Shown here: positions 53,486 through 64,000 of the stretch, one piece after another
Layout of the letters: the number at the start of each line of letters is the position of its first letter
Numbering within the stretch: position 1 is the first letter of the stretch
Source: Triplophysa rosa
Lineage: Eukaryota > Chordata > Actinopteri > Cypriniformes > Nemacheilidae
DNA length: 64,000 nt
Reading direction: 5' to 3'
NCBI RefSeq assembly: GCF_024868665.1
Contig: NC_079908.1
Coordinates: 72,415-136,414, forward strand
The notes under the pieces: generated by a model
The model's database searches: none
Told to the model about the DNA's origin: nothing
What the model saw: only the letters and a program-made list of their open reading frames with translations
Made by a program: the position numbers and the translations under genes

Positions 53486-56040
53486 CTGAACACAATTTAT
53501 TGATAATGTTAGAAACATATAAAAAAGAGCCCAAGTGTTAATTTAAATCAAATGTATTTCTCAAGCCACTTTACAGTAAAGTAACACATATTAATAGACA
53601 ATAGAAACACATCTCTTGTCATTTTGTAGAAGATATACCTTGTTGATAAGTCTGTAATCAGGCCATTACGTTCATAATGCTGTTAAGAAACAACTTTTCT
53701 AAGATGTCTCCACACGTTTCCGGAGGGCGCTACTGTAAAAATGAAAGTTGGTAAAACTTCCGGTGAAGCAGAGTAAGTAGTGAATTGCACCGGACGCGGC
53801 GCGACACACGGCTTGGTCTACTGTGATTGTCACGTCATGCCGCATGCAGTGTGGACAACATTTCATATTATAATGGGTTCTGATGCATTCTATTGTCTTT
53901 ATCCGGTGTAAGAAGATAACTGTGTGTAAGATCACACTGGCAGTGAGCCCTCAGAGCCCAACATCACGTTCCTTTCCCATCACCCAACATTTATATGCGT
54001 CATGATGATAACAGACCGCAAACGTATGACAGAGACACCGCCACACAGACTACTTCACGTCACAGTTCAGCCGACACACGATGACAGAGATCCACCACTG
54101 AAGAAACTGTGCTCATAATAAATCAGACTATTACACTGACCTTCATAAACCTAGCTGTTTATTTGGTGACATGTCATTATTATGTGCACAATGATCTCAG
54201 AGCTACATGTAGAGATTGAGCAGATATACCCCGATTACTTACAGTGAAAATAAGTGCTGGCGTACTGTCATCGGAGGTTTGAATCTTGAGTGAAGTGTTC
54301 ATCTTTACATCATTATAAGAGTCATTTAAAAATGAGTCTTTCTTTATTGTTTTTATTTTGAGTTGAATTAATATCTGTCTGTCAACAGCGTGAGGCTGGT
54401 TTGTAAACTTTAGGCTCTTCATTGTAAATGACAATGGGCTATTATGGCAGTGAAAATGATGATTAATAAAAGAAATTAAACCACAATATCTCACATTCTT
54501 AAATAAAAAGATTTTTATTGAAAAATGTTATTTGTACTGCTGTCGAAGGACTTAGCCTACTTCTTTTTTTCCATCAATTTCCATCAACCATAACCGTGAA
54601 CTTCTGTCCATGCCTTGTAGGAAGTGCTTTATGCCGAGTTTTTCCAGATGTCCTGAAGCACTCATTCTCCACCACTGAAAACAGCTGTGAATCTCTCATC
54701 ATGTCTACTCAAGCAAGGGCGCAATTCCCACGGGGACAGATGGGACAAACTTTCCTCTTCTATTTCATGCTTAATTCTTCCAGCGTGTCTGTTTACAGTC
54801 AGTGCTAACAGCCCTCAGAAGCTCTTACACAAGCTCCGCCCACCAGCATCTGACTGGATAGTGAAAGAGTAAGAACGACAGCGATGTAAACTGAGCCTTC
54901 AGTGGCGTGTGGAGTAAAGCGTGTTGTTTCGATGCGGTAGACCCGTGTTCCATTCCACCATTTGCCGAACTCGCACTCTTTCCAGCACATCTCAGATCAT
55001 AAAGGCGTTTATATTCAATAAAAGAAGAAACTATTTGAAAATTGGCTAACAAGTGTTTAGTCATGAAGTTTAGGGCAGTGAATTGTCAATTGGCAGACCC
55101 GGACCGCGAGACAGATGAATCATTCAAAACAACAAGTATTTCTAGCTGTCAGTCAGATTACTGTTTGCTATATAGGTTTGTGAGCGATTATAAACCATAA
55201 CGTCTTGTATCTACATTTCGCATGAGTAATATTAACGGCATTAATAATCAGCATGTTAAGAGCATTTCATAATGAACAATGTTTTAATTGGGAAGATTAA
55301 TTAGAATCAGGTCTGGTATGAATGGCATGGAAAGGCTAGTTGTTAGTAACTTTGTTAGTACTTTGCTCATGTAAATTTCATTTCAATTGTTACATTATGT
55401 ATGCTGTTTGTATGCTGTCAGTCATCTTTATTTTGAAATATTAAAATAGACCACTTCTTGAAACTTTCATTGGTTTACTTTAAGGTAAGGTTAGGGGTAT
55501 GTGTATGGCTTTACTATCCCAATAAGTTACCATCCCTTTAATAATTGACTGTAAATGATGATATTTATTACATTTACACCGAGTCCTGCTCCTGATGCAA
55601 GATGGGCCAGCGTGAGCGCACTGCAATCATCTTATATTTATGTATATTTTGTGTTGGCACCACTGTTAAATATGAGCAAAAACGGCTGAGAAAAATGTCT
55701 TTTTCTTCTTTTCATCTTTTGATCTAAAAATATTAAAGAGCCAGTTACTTGGATTTCCTAAATGATCATTATAGCAGTGTGTAACGTAGCTTTCCTTCAA
55801 TGCTAAAGATCTGCAAAGTTGTTAATCAAAAAAGTCCATGATAAACAAAAATAGTGTATCTCAAAATAAAGAGTCCACTCTGAAATCGCCTGAACGAGTC
55901 ATTCATTTTTTTTCGCCAATCTCAGGCCTGTAACTTTCAGACATAAGGAATTAACACATATGCATAATCCCCGCCTGCCCGCGAAACACAAAACACTCTG
56001 ACCTGCCCACAAACACTTCTGATAGTTTGTGTGTTCACAT
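53486..56040. other. Presumed nipsnap2 intron, no exon found
   Basis: 2.5 kb without a recognisable exon. Short open frames lack NIPSNAP motifs. An AT-rich part near 54.3-54.6 kb and a mixed part near 53.7-53.95 kb look like old repeat sequence. Confidence 0.35.
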
Positions 56041-59000
56041 CCCGTCCAGAAGATGCTGTGTTTTCTGAAAGAGTTCGCAGACTTCCTATCGGACCTATTG
56101 GTTAACGTTGATAAAGTACTAATTGTCGGAGACTTTAATATCCACGTAGATAGTGCTACGATGCATTAGCAGTGGCGTTTACAGAGCTATTACACTCTTT
56201 TGGAGTAACACAACACATCAATGGACCCTCTCATCGATTTAATCATACACTAGACTTGATTATATCTCACGGAGCCGATCTAACCAATATAGATATTATA
56301 CTTCAAAGCGACGATGTCACTGATCACTATCTTATAACATGTACACTGCACACTGCAGAAATCAGCCGTTTAACTCGTTATCGACAGGGTAGAACAATTA
56401 CCTCGACTACTAAAGATAGTTTCGCAAAGAGCTTGCCAGATCTGACTCCTTTAATAACCATACCAATAAATACAGAATCGCTCGATGACATGACCAGCAA
56501 ATTGGGCACTATTTTCTCTAATACATTAGAAGCTGTCGCACCTATGAAGTCAAAAAAGATTAATGAGAAAAACGCAGCACCATGGTACAATAGCACCACT
56601 CGCGCCCTTAAAAGAGAAACACGTAAACTGGAGCGCAAATGGAAACAAACCCAATTAGAGGTCTTTAAAATTGCGTGGAAAGAGAGTGCAAACTGTTATA
56701 AAAAGGCACTAAAAGCAGCAAAGGCTGAGCACCTCCGTAACCTCATAGAAACTAACAAAAACAATCCAAGGTTTTTATTTAGTACAGTTGCTAAACTAAC
56801 AAATAAACAGACTTCACCTGACCTGGGTATTCCGCCGCACCTTGGTAGCAATGATTTCATGAATTTTTTTACAGAGAAAATCGAAAACATACGAGACAAA
56901 ATAGTAAAATCTCAACCTCCAAGTCTGTCCTATAAATTAGTACCAACCATCGCCCCAAAAGAAAGGCTACAGTGTTTTTCACCTATAAAACAGGAAGATT
57001 TAATTAAACTTATTGCAACATCTAAACCTACAACTTGCTTATTAGACCCCATACCAACTAAATTATTAAAAGAGTTATTACCCGTTGCAATTGAGCCCAT
57101 TTATAACATTATCAACTCGTCAATTAATCTAGGCCATGTCCCAGGAGCCTTTAAACTGGCCGTCATTAAGCCTCTTATCAAGAAACCAAACTTAGACCCC
57201 AATGAACTAGGAAACTATAGACCGATTTCAAATCTCCCTTTCCTGTCTAAAATACTAGAAAAAGTAGTGTCCACTCAGTTGTGCTCTTTCTTACAAAATA
57301 ATGACATACACGAAAAATTCCAGTCAGGCTTTAGACCGCATCATAGTACTGAAACTGCGCTCGTTAAAATTACAAACGACCTGCTTATAGCATCAGATAA
57401 AGGTAACATCTCACTCCTAGTCCTGCTCGACCTTAGTGCTGCGTTCGATACTGTAGACCATAAAATACTTCTAGATCGCTTACACAATTATACCGGTATT
57501 CAGGGACAGGCACTACAATGGTTCAGATCTTACTTATCAGACAGACATCAATTTGTCCATTTAAATGGGGAATCATCAAATCTAACGCAAGTAAATTATG
57601 GATTACCTCAGGGATCGGTTTTAGGACCCTTGCTATTCTCCATATACATGCTGCCCCTTGGAAACATTATTAGAAAACATGGAATTAGCTTCCACTGTTA
57701 TGCAGATGATACTCAGCTATATATCTCATCAAGACCAGATGATTCCTTCCAGCTATCCAAATTGGCAGAGTGCATCGAAGATATAAAACATTGGATGACT
57801 TGTAATTTCCTTCTTTTAAATTCTAATAAAACAGAAATATTACTTATCGGACCAAAGACACGTGAGCAGAATATTTCGGATTATGACCTGCAAATTGAAG
57901 GCTGCACTGTTACTCCAACAAATACAGTTAAAGACCTTGGCGTTATATTAGACAGCAACCTGTCATTTAAAAATCACATCTCAAATGTCACAAAAACAGC
58001 CTTCTTCCACCTTAGAAATGTTGCCAAATTACGAAATATTTTATGTGTGGCTGATGCAGAGAAGCTTATTCATGCATTTGTGACCTCAAGACTTGACTAC
58101 TGTAATGCACTGCTTAGTGGTTGTCCTGCAGCATCAATAAACAAACTACAGTTAGTTCAGAATGCAGCTGCCAGAGTTCTAACCAGGTCCAGAAAATACG
58201 ATCACATAACCCCAATGTTATCAACCCTTCACTGGTTACCCATTAAGTATCGTATTGACTTTAAAGTTCTTTTAATTACTTATAAAGCCTTAAACGGTTT
58301 AGCCCCTACCTACATAACAGAGCTTCTACCACACTACAACCCATCACGCTCTCTAAGATCTCAAAACTCCAGACTTTTGATAACACCTAGAATAACTAAA
58401 TCCACCAAAGGGGGTAGAGCTTTCTCATACGTAGCACCTAAACTCTGGAATAGCCTCCCCGATACTATTCGAGGGTCAGACACACTCTCCCAATTTAAAT
58501 CTAGATTAAAGACACATCTTTTCAGCCAAGCATTCACTAATACATAGCTAATGAACAGCAGCTACGCTAATTATTCTCTTTCTGTTTCTGCCCTCGCCTC
58601 GGGATGCCCATCCCGAGGTAGGGAGAGATTCCGCCAGGCCCAGATGAACGTCATATGCCCATCCACAACTAGAGATTACGCCAGCTACATCGGAAAATCC
58701 CGTGCCATCCTCCTGCGAGAGCCTGCGGACTGACTGACCATCCAGCTCCATCCAAGGCAATTCCATCACCACCCAAGAAAAAGGCGACCATCTGGCCGGC
58801 CCAGCTCAGACAATTCCATCCCCAGCCGAGAGCAAAGACGGACTACCTGTCACATAAATGCTAAATTTACAATACTTGGTATTTAATGCTAAACTTACAT
58901 CACACGACAGCAGTTTGAAGTTATGGCTGCACTCAGTGACTTTGATTGGAGGTAGCTGGGTGGGTGTTGTGGGGAGTGGGGGGGCTTGTTGGTTGTGGTT

Positions 59001-59605
59001 CGGGGCGTTTCATTTGTTGGGACTGTGTGGATCTGGTCTGGTTGGTCTTGTTTTGTGGTCGATGTCGGACAACAGAGGAATAAAGTTAATTATGCCATTA
59101 CTACTTTTCCCTGGTTGTTCCTCTGTTGTCTGTTGTTGATCGCGGAATGAGACCGGGTTGGACCTGCACGGTTTCGGCGGGTGGGGCTTCCTGGGTCGCG
59201 GCTCGTGGGCTCTCCCTGTTCTTCGTGGACGTTGCTCGGTGGCTTTGGTCGGGGTCACTGAGTGCAGCCATGACACGTCAGAGGAGATCTGGCCCTCCCG
59301 GCTGAGCCTGGTTTCTCCCGAGGTTTTTTTTTCTCCATTATTCAGCATTGGAGTTTGGGTTCCTCGCCACAGCAGAGCAGTGCAGTGTTGGCTTGCTCAC
59401 CGGGAGACTGCATTTATTTATTTATTTATTCATTTATTTATTAGATATTATTTATTATAATGATCTTGCTTGGTCTATAAACACCATGCACTGTGCTGTG
59501 TTTTACCTTTCTGTGTTTTTCTTATTTGCTCCTGTAAAGCTGCTTTGGAACAATGCACATTGTGAAAAGCGCTATGTAAATAAAATTGAATTGAATTGAA
59601 TTGTC
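56041..59605 (+). mobile_element. 5'-truncated L2-type LINE with an open 791-codon ORF2
   Basis: It begins inside the endonuclease domain: EFADFLSDL and VGDFNIHVD are readable at 56070-56145, then a small frame break occurs near 56160. From 56172 a 791-codon frame runs to the TAG at 58545-58547. It has the end of the endonuclease (DHYLITC), the RT motifs [25 protein letters not shown] and YADDTQLY, and the L2 tail ([24 protein letters not shown]). A 3' UTR of about 1 kb ends AAAGCGCTATGTAAATAAAA and (TTGAA)n at about 59605. It cannot retrotranspose by itself, since the endonuclease N-terminus is missing. The long open frame suggests a young copy. Confidence 0.88.
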
Positions 59606-60919
59606 TTCTGTGCTGAAAAATCAAGCATCTAGATGTTTTTACTTCCAAATCCAAAGGATATTGATGTAAAGAACCAGAGGAAAAAAACATTTTCCCCACG
59701 ACTGACCAGCAGTATAATCCAAACTTTTTGTTTTTTATTTGCTAAACGCTTGTCCATGAAAGATGGGTCTGCACGACTTTATTCGGACCATGAAACATCT
59801 CTGAATCATAACCTGTAAGTGTGATTAAGAAGGCGTGTAAGTTACATCTATTGAATGTTGAAAATCACTGATTGTGTTATGTGGCGTAGACTTAGTGCAG
59901 CTATCCTACTGAAATCAGATGTGAGCCCACTATTGTTTAAAAATGTGTGGTTTAATGTAGAGTTTCTGTTGTTTTTATTACTTGGATTCATGATAAAGGA
60001 TGTGGATAGATTTCATTTATAAGCTGTAATGTTTCCTCAGTCAGTCACGTTAGCATTCCAACGTCTTTTTCTGCAGCTCAGAGCGTCGTTTGAGGTTGGA
60101 AAAAGTTCAACTTTTCTGAAAAAACATCCTGTCAAGCACCTTTTTCATAGCTAACCAGTGACAGAGACCTGTCGTTTCCATAACAACATACAAGTAACGT
60201 GATTGGCCTAGAAGGCTCAAGCTCAAAAAAATTAAATGGCGTCCAAAATGCCTGTTGGAGCATAGTTTTGCACAAAAATAACCTTTGATTGCATTACTAG
60301 CGAGAAATGAGTATTGTAGTTGCTAAATATATGATTGGTTATAGCATAGACGCTCTCTGTTTATAATTCAAATAGACTTCCGTTACGCTGCCTATGAAGC
60401 CTGTCTCTCTAAGCTGTCTCCATGCACAATTGCGATCTTGAACATTGCCGGCTGCTATTTGTAACCACAACGCTGCGAGCACTAAAAAAGCGCCATTGTC
60501 AGCTTTTTCAGAAAAAGTTGTTTTTGTCAAAAAAAGAAGTCAAGTTTGAACACGGACAAATATAGGCTACCCCAGCTGAAAAATAACAATAACCCATTAA
60601 AGAAATTCTAATGGGTTCCATTAAAATACTATTACAAACTCCTTTTTGTAGTGCGTTTTGGGCATTATTCCCACCAATAGAATTCATCACGTACCAATAA
60701 ACATTATAGTTTCCATTAAAACCAATTCAATTACCATAATCCATGACATTTTCTATGGTATTTTGGGCAGGGTTCTATTGTTTATTCAGCCGGGACATTT
60801 GATCCTCTTATGCAGGTACAGATGGAGCATTTTCAATGATACGTCTGCTTCTAAGAGAACATGTTTTTGGGGGTCAAGAAAGAGTTTGCAGTATATTTCC
60901 TCCTCACTCACTGCAAAAC
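59606..60919. other. Spacer, no gene seen
   Basis: 1.3 kb of AT-rich DNA between the L2 and the fold-back element. No feature recognised. Confidence 0.4.
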
Positions 60920-61171
60920 TATGGAGCGATTTTAGTCTCATTAATTATTCACGCGTAAAACAAGATACACACATGCGTAAACAGTTTCACATGAATAAAA
61001 CCTAATTTACGTGCACAAAGTATAAATATACATTTACAAAAAGCAATTCGCGTGCGTAAAACAAAACTGTTTTCTCATAAAGTACGTTTCGCAAAAGTTT
61101 AAGTTTAAAATGTACACGTTTATCGTGTTACGTGAATGTGCAAATCGTCACTCACGTGTGAATCGCCTTGG

Positions 61172-61244
<73 letters not shown>

Positions 61245-61959
61245 GAGACTCTCCTGGCAGCACAGCCCCCTTAAGCGAGATATTTTCCAAAAGGCGGCTA
61301 GCTACAAATCTATGCGCCCATACAAAACAATGTTTCCAAGAACTAGTCATTTATTGTCCTTGTTCATTTAAAACATACATTGTATGGACATACAAACATG
61401 AACACGTTCATACTTTTTTTCTACAAAATAAGTTAATAAAAACAGATTTATGGCGTGGCTGTATTATGTTTTAATACAGCATCACACAGCTCAGAGTGTA
61501 GATTAGCGAAGCTGTACAAACGAGACTTTAGTGCTAACACCTTGAGTCCTGTGCTCTCCACGATTATGATTGGTTGAATGGTAAGGTTCAATCTGATTGG
61601 CTAAAGAGTACGACAACCCACGTGGGAGGGGTTGCGCTGCCAGGAGAGTCTCAAAACACACACACACACACGCACACGCACACACACACAAATCCAAGGC
61701 GATTCACACGTGAGTGACGATTTGCACATTCACATAACACGATAAACGTGTATATATTTTCGAAATATTTGTGCACAGTCGTGTTTGCGAAACGTACTTT
61801 ATGAGAAAGCAGTTTTGTTTTACACACGTGAATTGCTTTTTGTAAATGTATATTTATACTTTGTGCACGTAAATTAGGTTTTATTCATGTGAAACTGTTT
61901 ACGCATGTGTGCATCTTGTTTTACGCGTCAATAATTAATGAGACTAAAATCGCTCCATA
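60920..61959. mobile_element. Fold-back element: ~340-base inverted arms flanked by CAAAAC
   Basis: The left arm (60920 to about 61262) starts TATGGAGCGATTTTAGTCTC. The right arm (about 61634 to 61959) is its inverted copy, ending GAGACTAAAATCGCTCCATA. Arms match closely throughout, each including a dinucleotide array, (TG)n on the left and (CA)n on the right. The middle about 370 bases are unique. CAAAAC lies on both sides (60914-60919 and 61960-61965), a likely target duplication. No protein is encoded. Confidence 0.85.
61171..61240. repeat. (TG)n microsatellite in the left fold-back arm
   Basis: About 70 bases of TG; the mirrored (CA)n in the right arm is shorter and impure. Confidence 0.95.
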
Positions 61960-62095
61960 CAAAACACTCACAGTAAGGATGTGCTCCTGTCACATTACAT
62001 TACACATGTGCCTTTAATAGACCGACTGAAGGTGGGTTCATGGGTTTATATGCTAGGCGAAATAGGCGAAAGATGCAAAAATCTCTCGTGTAGAC

Positions 62096-62790
62096 CAGTG
62101 GTTCTGAAACTATGGTACGCGTACCATTAGTGGTACTTGAAGATCCCCCTGATGGTACTTGACACGACAGGAAATTAAAAACTCCATACATTAACTTACA
62201 TTTCGTGTTTTAAATACAAATTTAAATGTTTAATACATGATAGATAATCATGGAATACATATAGCCTAGGTTAACTCAATGAAGCGTGCGTTGTGATGTA
62301 TTTTTGATGCGTCTCTATGACGAGCCGCTGCAGTAAAGCGTGCGTCTATGTTTGTTATATACAGCTGTTCTCTTGATGTTTAAGTATACGTGTAGTTATT
62401 TATCTTCTGTTAAATATTCTTTCCACATTGTTTGTCTTTAATATAAGTTTGTAGTCTTTCTGCAAGTCCCCACAAAGTTAATAAATCCCCATGATAGTCA
62501 TTTACAGAGCCCTGATTACAGTGCACTACAGAAAAGTGTTTTGTGTCCACTATTACTGCTGACTAACTTGAAAAACATGGAAAAAAACATGTTCTTTAGT
62601 TTGAAAACAGCTGGTAAATAAAAAAAGTGTTGTATTAGATGAGAAGTGGAGGACGAGGTGTAAAGAGAAAGATTCACAGCTCGACTATTAATTTGAGTGT
62701 TTATTCATGTGTTTTCTATACTTGGAACATACTTGGAACAACTCATTTTATTAAAGGTGGTATTTGATCTGGAAAGTTTGAGAACCACTG
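62096..62790. mobile_element. hAT-type element with CAGTGGTTCT ends
   Basis: Left end CAGTGGTTCTGAAACTATGG and right end AAAGTTTGAGAACCACTG are inverted. Flanks GTGTAGAC (62088-62095) and CTCTAGAC (62791-62798) match at 6 of 8. The ends resemble those of the element at 3091-3477. No transposase frame is visible. Confidence 0.75.
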
Positions 62791-62798
62791 CTCTAGAC

Positions 62799-64000
62799 CG
62801 CACTGCTAGTTCAGCTTGCATTGCCAAGCAGCATGTTCTTCTATTGAGTTGCCTCTTAAAGGCAGAATAGACGATTTGGTAAGATGCTAACTTTAGCCTG
62901 CTAGCACTGAAATCATGATCCCACCCTCCATGCGAATCACTGTCCAAAGCCACGCCTCCTCCAAAACACATGAACGCACACAAACCAGAAACTCGTGGAT
63001 CAATTCCAATTAAATCATGTCTCATTCACAAGTGAGAACACGTTACAGTACAAAGTAAATAACGTTACTACAATAGCGAAAACCACTACCATAAACAACA
63101 GCTTTAAAACGGGATTAGATGCAGCACAGTTCCCATTAGACGCTGGGTAATGATGAAAAACATAAAGGTCCACAAACTACAAAAGCAACATAATCAAAAC
63201 CCATCAAAATTGAATCATAACATGTACTGTCCAGAAGTTACCATGGCATCAACTTTGAAACCATTGACTCCTGTAGTTGCTCCCAGCGTGGAAAAGCAAC
63301 ACCGATTATAATCATACCCGTCAGCACTTCCGTTTTGGCCAAGATTTTCCCATTTTTCACACCCATCTCCTGTTGAAACCTCCAGAACAAAATCGCAAAC
63401 AGACCAAGCGGGAAACCCCTGCGAACCGACCGTCAGGGACCGGAATGCATTCGCGAATGGAATTCTGCTTTCACCTCTTCGCTGATTAGACGTTTTTAGT
63501 AGTGGCAGTTTTTAAGATGGCCTTAATTTGCAAACTTGCACACATTTAACAAGGGGAAAGTTATGTTCCAGGTGTTAACCTGCCATTCTCCCGCTGTGTC
63601 TGACTCTGCACAGGGTATATGGACCGCGCTGATGACGTATGGTGTCTGCGTGAACAGGGTGTGCAATGGGATGCAAAATACGTTTACTGAAAATGGACAC
63701 ATGACCTATCATTGCCCTCGCACCGAGCAAACGTTTTTTGGTCCTATGCCTTTCACAAACAATATATAATCACTTTACTTATTGAGTGCTAACAGGATGT
63801 AAAGAGACTTCCAACCAACATAACAAAAAACGTTTCTGGACAGGATTGCCTACTCAAACTTTAAAGATGGGGTATCATGCCATGTCATGCATTCTGACTT
63901 CTTTACACTGTTGAACGTGCTGGCTTTTCAAGCTTAACAAGGTCAACTTGTCACAAAACGAGTTGGACGTATGACGCAGTATTTCTGTGCTAGATACACC
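62799..64000. other. Right edge of window, no gene seen
   Basis: It contains a diverged copy of the 15.0-kb repeat (63315-63380, TTTTTCACACCCATCTCC). No nipsnap2 exon was found. Confidence 0.4.

Overview
The window is vertebrate nuclear DNA, most likely from a cyprinid (carp/zebrafish-like) teleost. I infer this from intron-rich vertebrate genes, a very dense load of hAT, Tc1-like, L2 and DIRS elements, tRNA-derived SINEs, and long (TC)n, (TG)n and polypurine tracts. There are no bacterial operons, CRISPR arrays or phage genes. Exon boundaries were placed by hand from splice sites, reading frame and remembered protein families. No alignment was run.

Region 1 (1-28.5 kb, + strand) is the 3' half of rnf213, the giant AAA+/RING E3 ubiquitin ligase. 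Forty exons join in one frame to give 2,915 C-terminal residues: two AAA+ modules, the RING, the RZ finger and the C-terminal E3 shell. Its introns hold many MITEs; intron 31 alone carries three hAT-type elements with clear 8-bp target duplications.

Region 2 (28.5-37.4 kb) has no firm host gene. A polyadenylation signal and exon-like pieces on the minus strand (28.96-30.23 kb) may mark a small unrecognised gene or its remnant. A Tc1-like relic and an antisense L2 LINE follow; the L2 is interrupted by a hAT MITE with a perfect target duplication.

Region 3 (37.4-48.3 kb, - strand) is a complete cct6a gene, the zeta subunit of the TRiC/CCT chaperonin: 14 exons and 531 residues. Two of its short introns hold similar sequences of 124-130 nt that look like H/ACA snoRNAs. 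Its long introns hold a DIRS-like fragment, SINEs and MITEs.

Region 4 (49.0-53.5 kb and beyond, - strand) is the 3' part of nipsnap2, five exons and the last 138 residues. It lies head-to-tail upstream of cct6a, an order also known in mammals. An 850-bp polypurine tract and a 1.4-kb MITE sit in its introns. I could not find its 5' exons.

Region 5 (54-64 kb) is mostly repeats: a 5'-truncated L2 with a 791-codon open frame, a 1-kb fold-back element flanked by CAAAAC duplications, and a hAT MITE. The genes are unrelated housekeeping or immune loci. The most unusual items are the paired snoRNA candidates, the unassigned minus-strand exon set, two GC-AG introns, the fold-back element and the nested transposon layers.
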